Assembly (NCBI GenBank): GCA_002717655.1
Contig: PBAY01000039.1
Span: forward strand, 124,001 to 188,000
Direction: 5' to 3'
DNA length: 64,000 nucleotides
Source: Phycisphaerae bacterium
GTDB taxonomy: Bacteria > Planctomycetota > Phycisphaerae > Phycisphaerales > SM1A02
A model generated the notes under the pieces. The model was not told the DNA's origin. It made no database searches and saw only the letters and a list, made by a program, of their open reading frames with translations. This document shows positions 63,246-64,000 of the stretch, one piece after another (within the stretch, counting starts at the first letter, position 1; each line of letters starts with the position of its first letter). The position numbers and the translations under genes are program-made.

Positions 63246-64000
63246 ATGATCAGTTCACCCGTTATAGCCGTGACACCAGTTCCGGATCAAGAACAGGAAT
63301 CAGGAACATTCACCGATGGGGCCGATTGGCTGTCATGGTGGCCTGTTCCAGCCGCCATTGCAGCGTTGCTGATCCTGTTATGGATTCCAGATCTCCGTCT
63401 TCGACGCCCGCGGCTTCGACAGTGGTCATTTTCTCCATTGGCGGGATTCATCTTCTTCATGACGGCTTTGCTGGGTGGTTTGTTCGCCTCCCGCATCGCC
63501 TTGTCACTGGCTGGAGGAGGATTGGCCATCGAGCAGGCGGATCAGGCGATACCCCCTGACCTGCGTTCGATCGTCTTCATGATGCTTGGCAACTACATTG
63601 GCCAAGGCGTCGTGCTGTTGCTGGTTCCAGGTCTGATTCTCGGCAAGGTTCGATCAGCAAACCCGATGCGATCAGGACTTTCCTGGTGGAAAGCCATGGC
63701 GGCGGGTACAGGCGCAATGGTGCTGTTCTGGCCTCTTGTTCTTGCATCTGGACTGCTGGCCGGGGTTTTCATCACCCTCATGACGGGACAGGAACTCCCC
63801 GAGATCGCGCATACGACGCTGCTCCAGCTGCAGCAGGCGGCAGAGAATCCGGATATCTGGTTGATTCTCGCCTTGATCATGATTGTCCTGCTTACGCCGA
63901 TACTGGAAGAGCTGATGTATCGAGGGTTGCTTCAGGAATCGATCCGCAGAATGCCGGGTCTGGTGACCGAGACACCCTGGATCGCCATCGCATTGACCAG
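63246..64000 (+). CDS. CPBP-family intramembrane metalloprotease, 5' part
   Basis: The frame is open to the window edge; about 251 codons are present. A hydrophobic start is followed by five helices, and EELMYRGLLQ near the end is the first conserved motif (EExxxR) of CPBP/CaaX-type proteases; the second and third motifs (FxxxH, HxxxN) lie beyond the window. The ATG at 63246 is preferred, because an ATG at 63222 would overlap the trpC start codon. Its role, for example peptide processing or immunity, is unknown. Confidence 0.75.
   Translation, partial: MISSPVIAVTPVPDQEQESGTFTDGADWLSWWPVPAAIAALLILLWIPDLRLRRPRLRQWSFSPLAGFIFFMTALLGGLFASRIALSLAGGGLAIEQADQAIPPDLRSIVFMMLGNYIGQGVVLLLVPGLILGKVRSANPMRSGLSWWKAMAAGTGAMVLFWPLVLASGLLAGVFITLMTGQELPEIAHTTLLQLQQAAENPDIWLILALIMIVLLTPILEELMYRGLLQESIRRMPGLVTETPWIAIALT

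Overview
The window looks like a chromosomal segment of a marine-type planctomycete, most probably of the Phycisphaerae. The basis is a DUF1587/1592/1588/1585 cytochrome-like gene next to a DUF1552 Tat-exported gene (a pair typical of Planctomycetota), a dockerin-like pair of calcium loops of the planctomycete style on a secreted chitinase, a small membrane protein ending in a CPxCGYDL zinc ribbon, and large secreted proteins with Cys-rich tails. This placement is inference. No rRNA, tRNA, CRISPR array, insertion sequence or phage gene was seen.

Layout. 1-6.5 kb: a PhoD-like phosphatase (partial), a TolB-like propeller, a DUF4956 membrane protein with a ChaA-like cation/proton antiporter, and a secreted S9 peptidase. 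6.6-10.2 kb: the DUF1592/DUF1552 pair. 10.2-16.6 kb: a tightly overlapped operon for 4-amino-4-deoxy-L-arabinose (Ara4N) lipid modification, arnB-arnC-arnA-arnD, headed by a flippase-like membrane protein; arnT, arnE and arnF are not in the window. 16.5-22.8 kb: an amine oxidase, a WaaE-like glycosyltransferase, a GH18 chitinase with a long Asp/Asn linker, a PmtA-like methyltransferase and an orphan BtuF-like lipoprotein.

23-39.2 kb is a surface-polysaccharide locus: dTDP-rhamnose synthesis (rfbA, rfbC, rfbD, and rfbB on the other strand), four or more glycosyltransferases including two large two-domain fusions, an epimerase, a Wzm/Wzt ABC exporter with a Wzt C-terminal domain, and three methyltransferases. 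39.2-48.3 kb holds three related exported proteins of about 840-930 residues; the first has a near-consensus sigma-70 promoter, a structured leader, a good RBS and a strong UUCG-loop terminator, and carries 23 N-X-S/T sequons. 48.4-52.2 kb: a sugar aminotransferase and a PglB/STT3-type oligosaccharyltransferase. Together these suggest that a glycan made and exported by this locus is attached to asparagines of an abundant surface (perhaps S-layer-like) protein. This candidate N-glycosylation system is the most interesting part of the window.

52.2-64 kb is metabolic and mostly on the minus strand: a metallo-beta-lactamase-fold hydrolase; a branched-chain amino acid catabolic operon (Leu dehydrogenase-like, E1 alpha, E1 beta and E2 of a 2-oxoacid dehydrogenase, acyl-CoA dehydrogenase, two crotonase-family proteins; no E3 here); a zinc-ribbon membrane protein; trpC; and, divergent at the right edge, a partial CPBP-family intramembrane protease.
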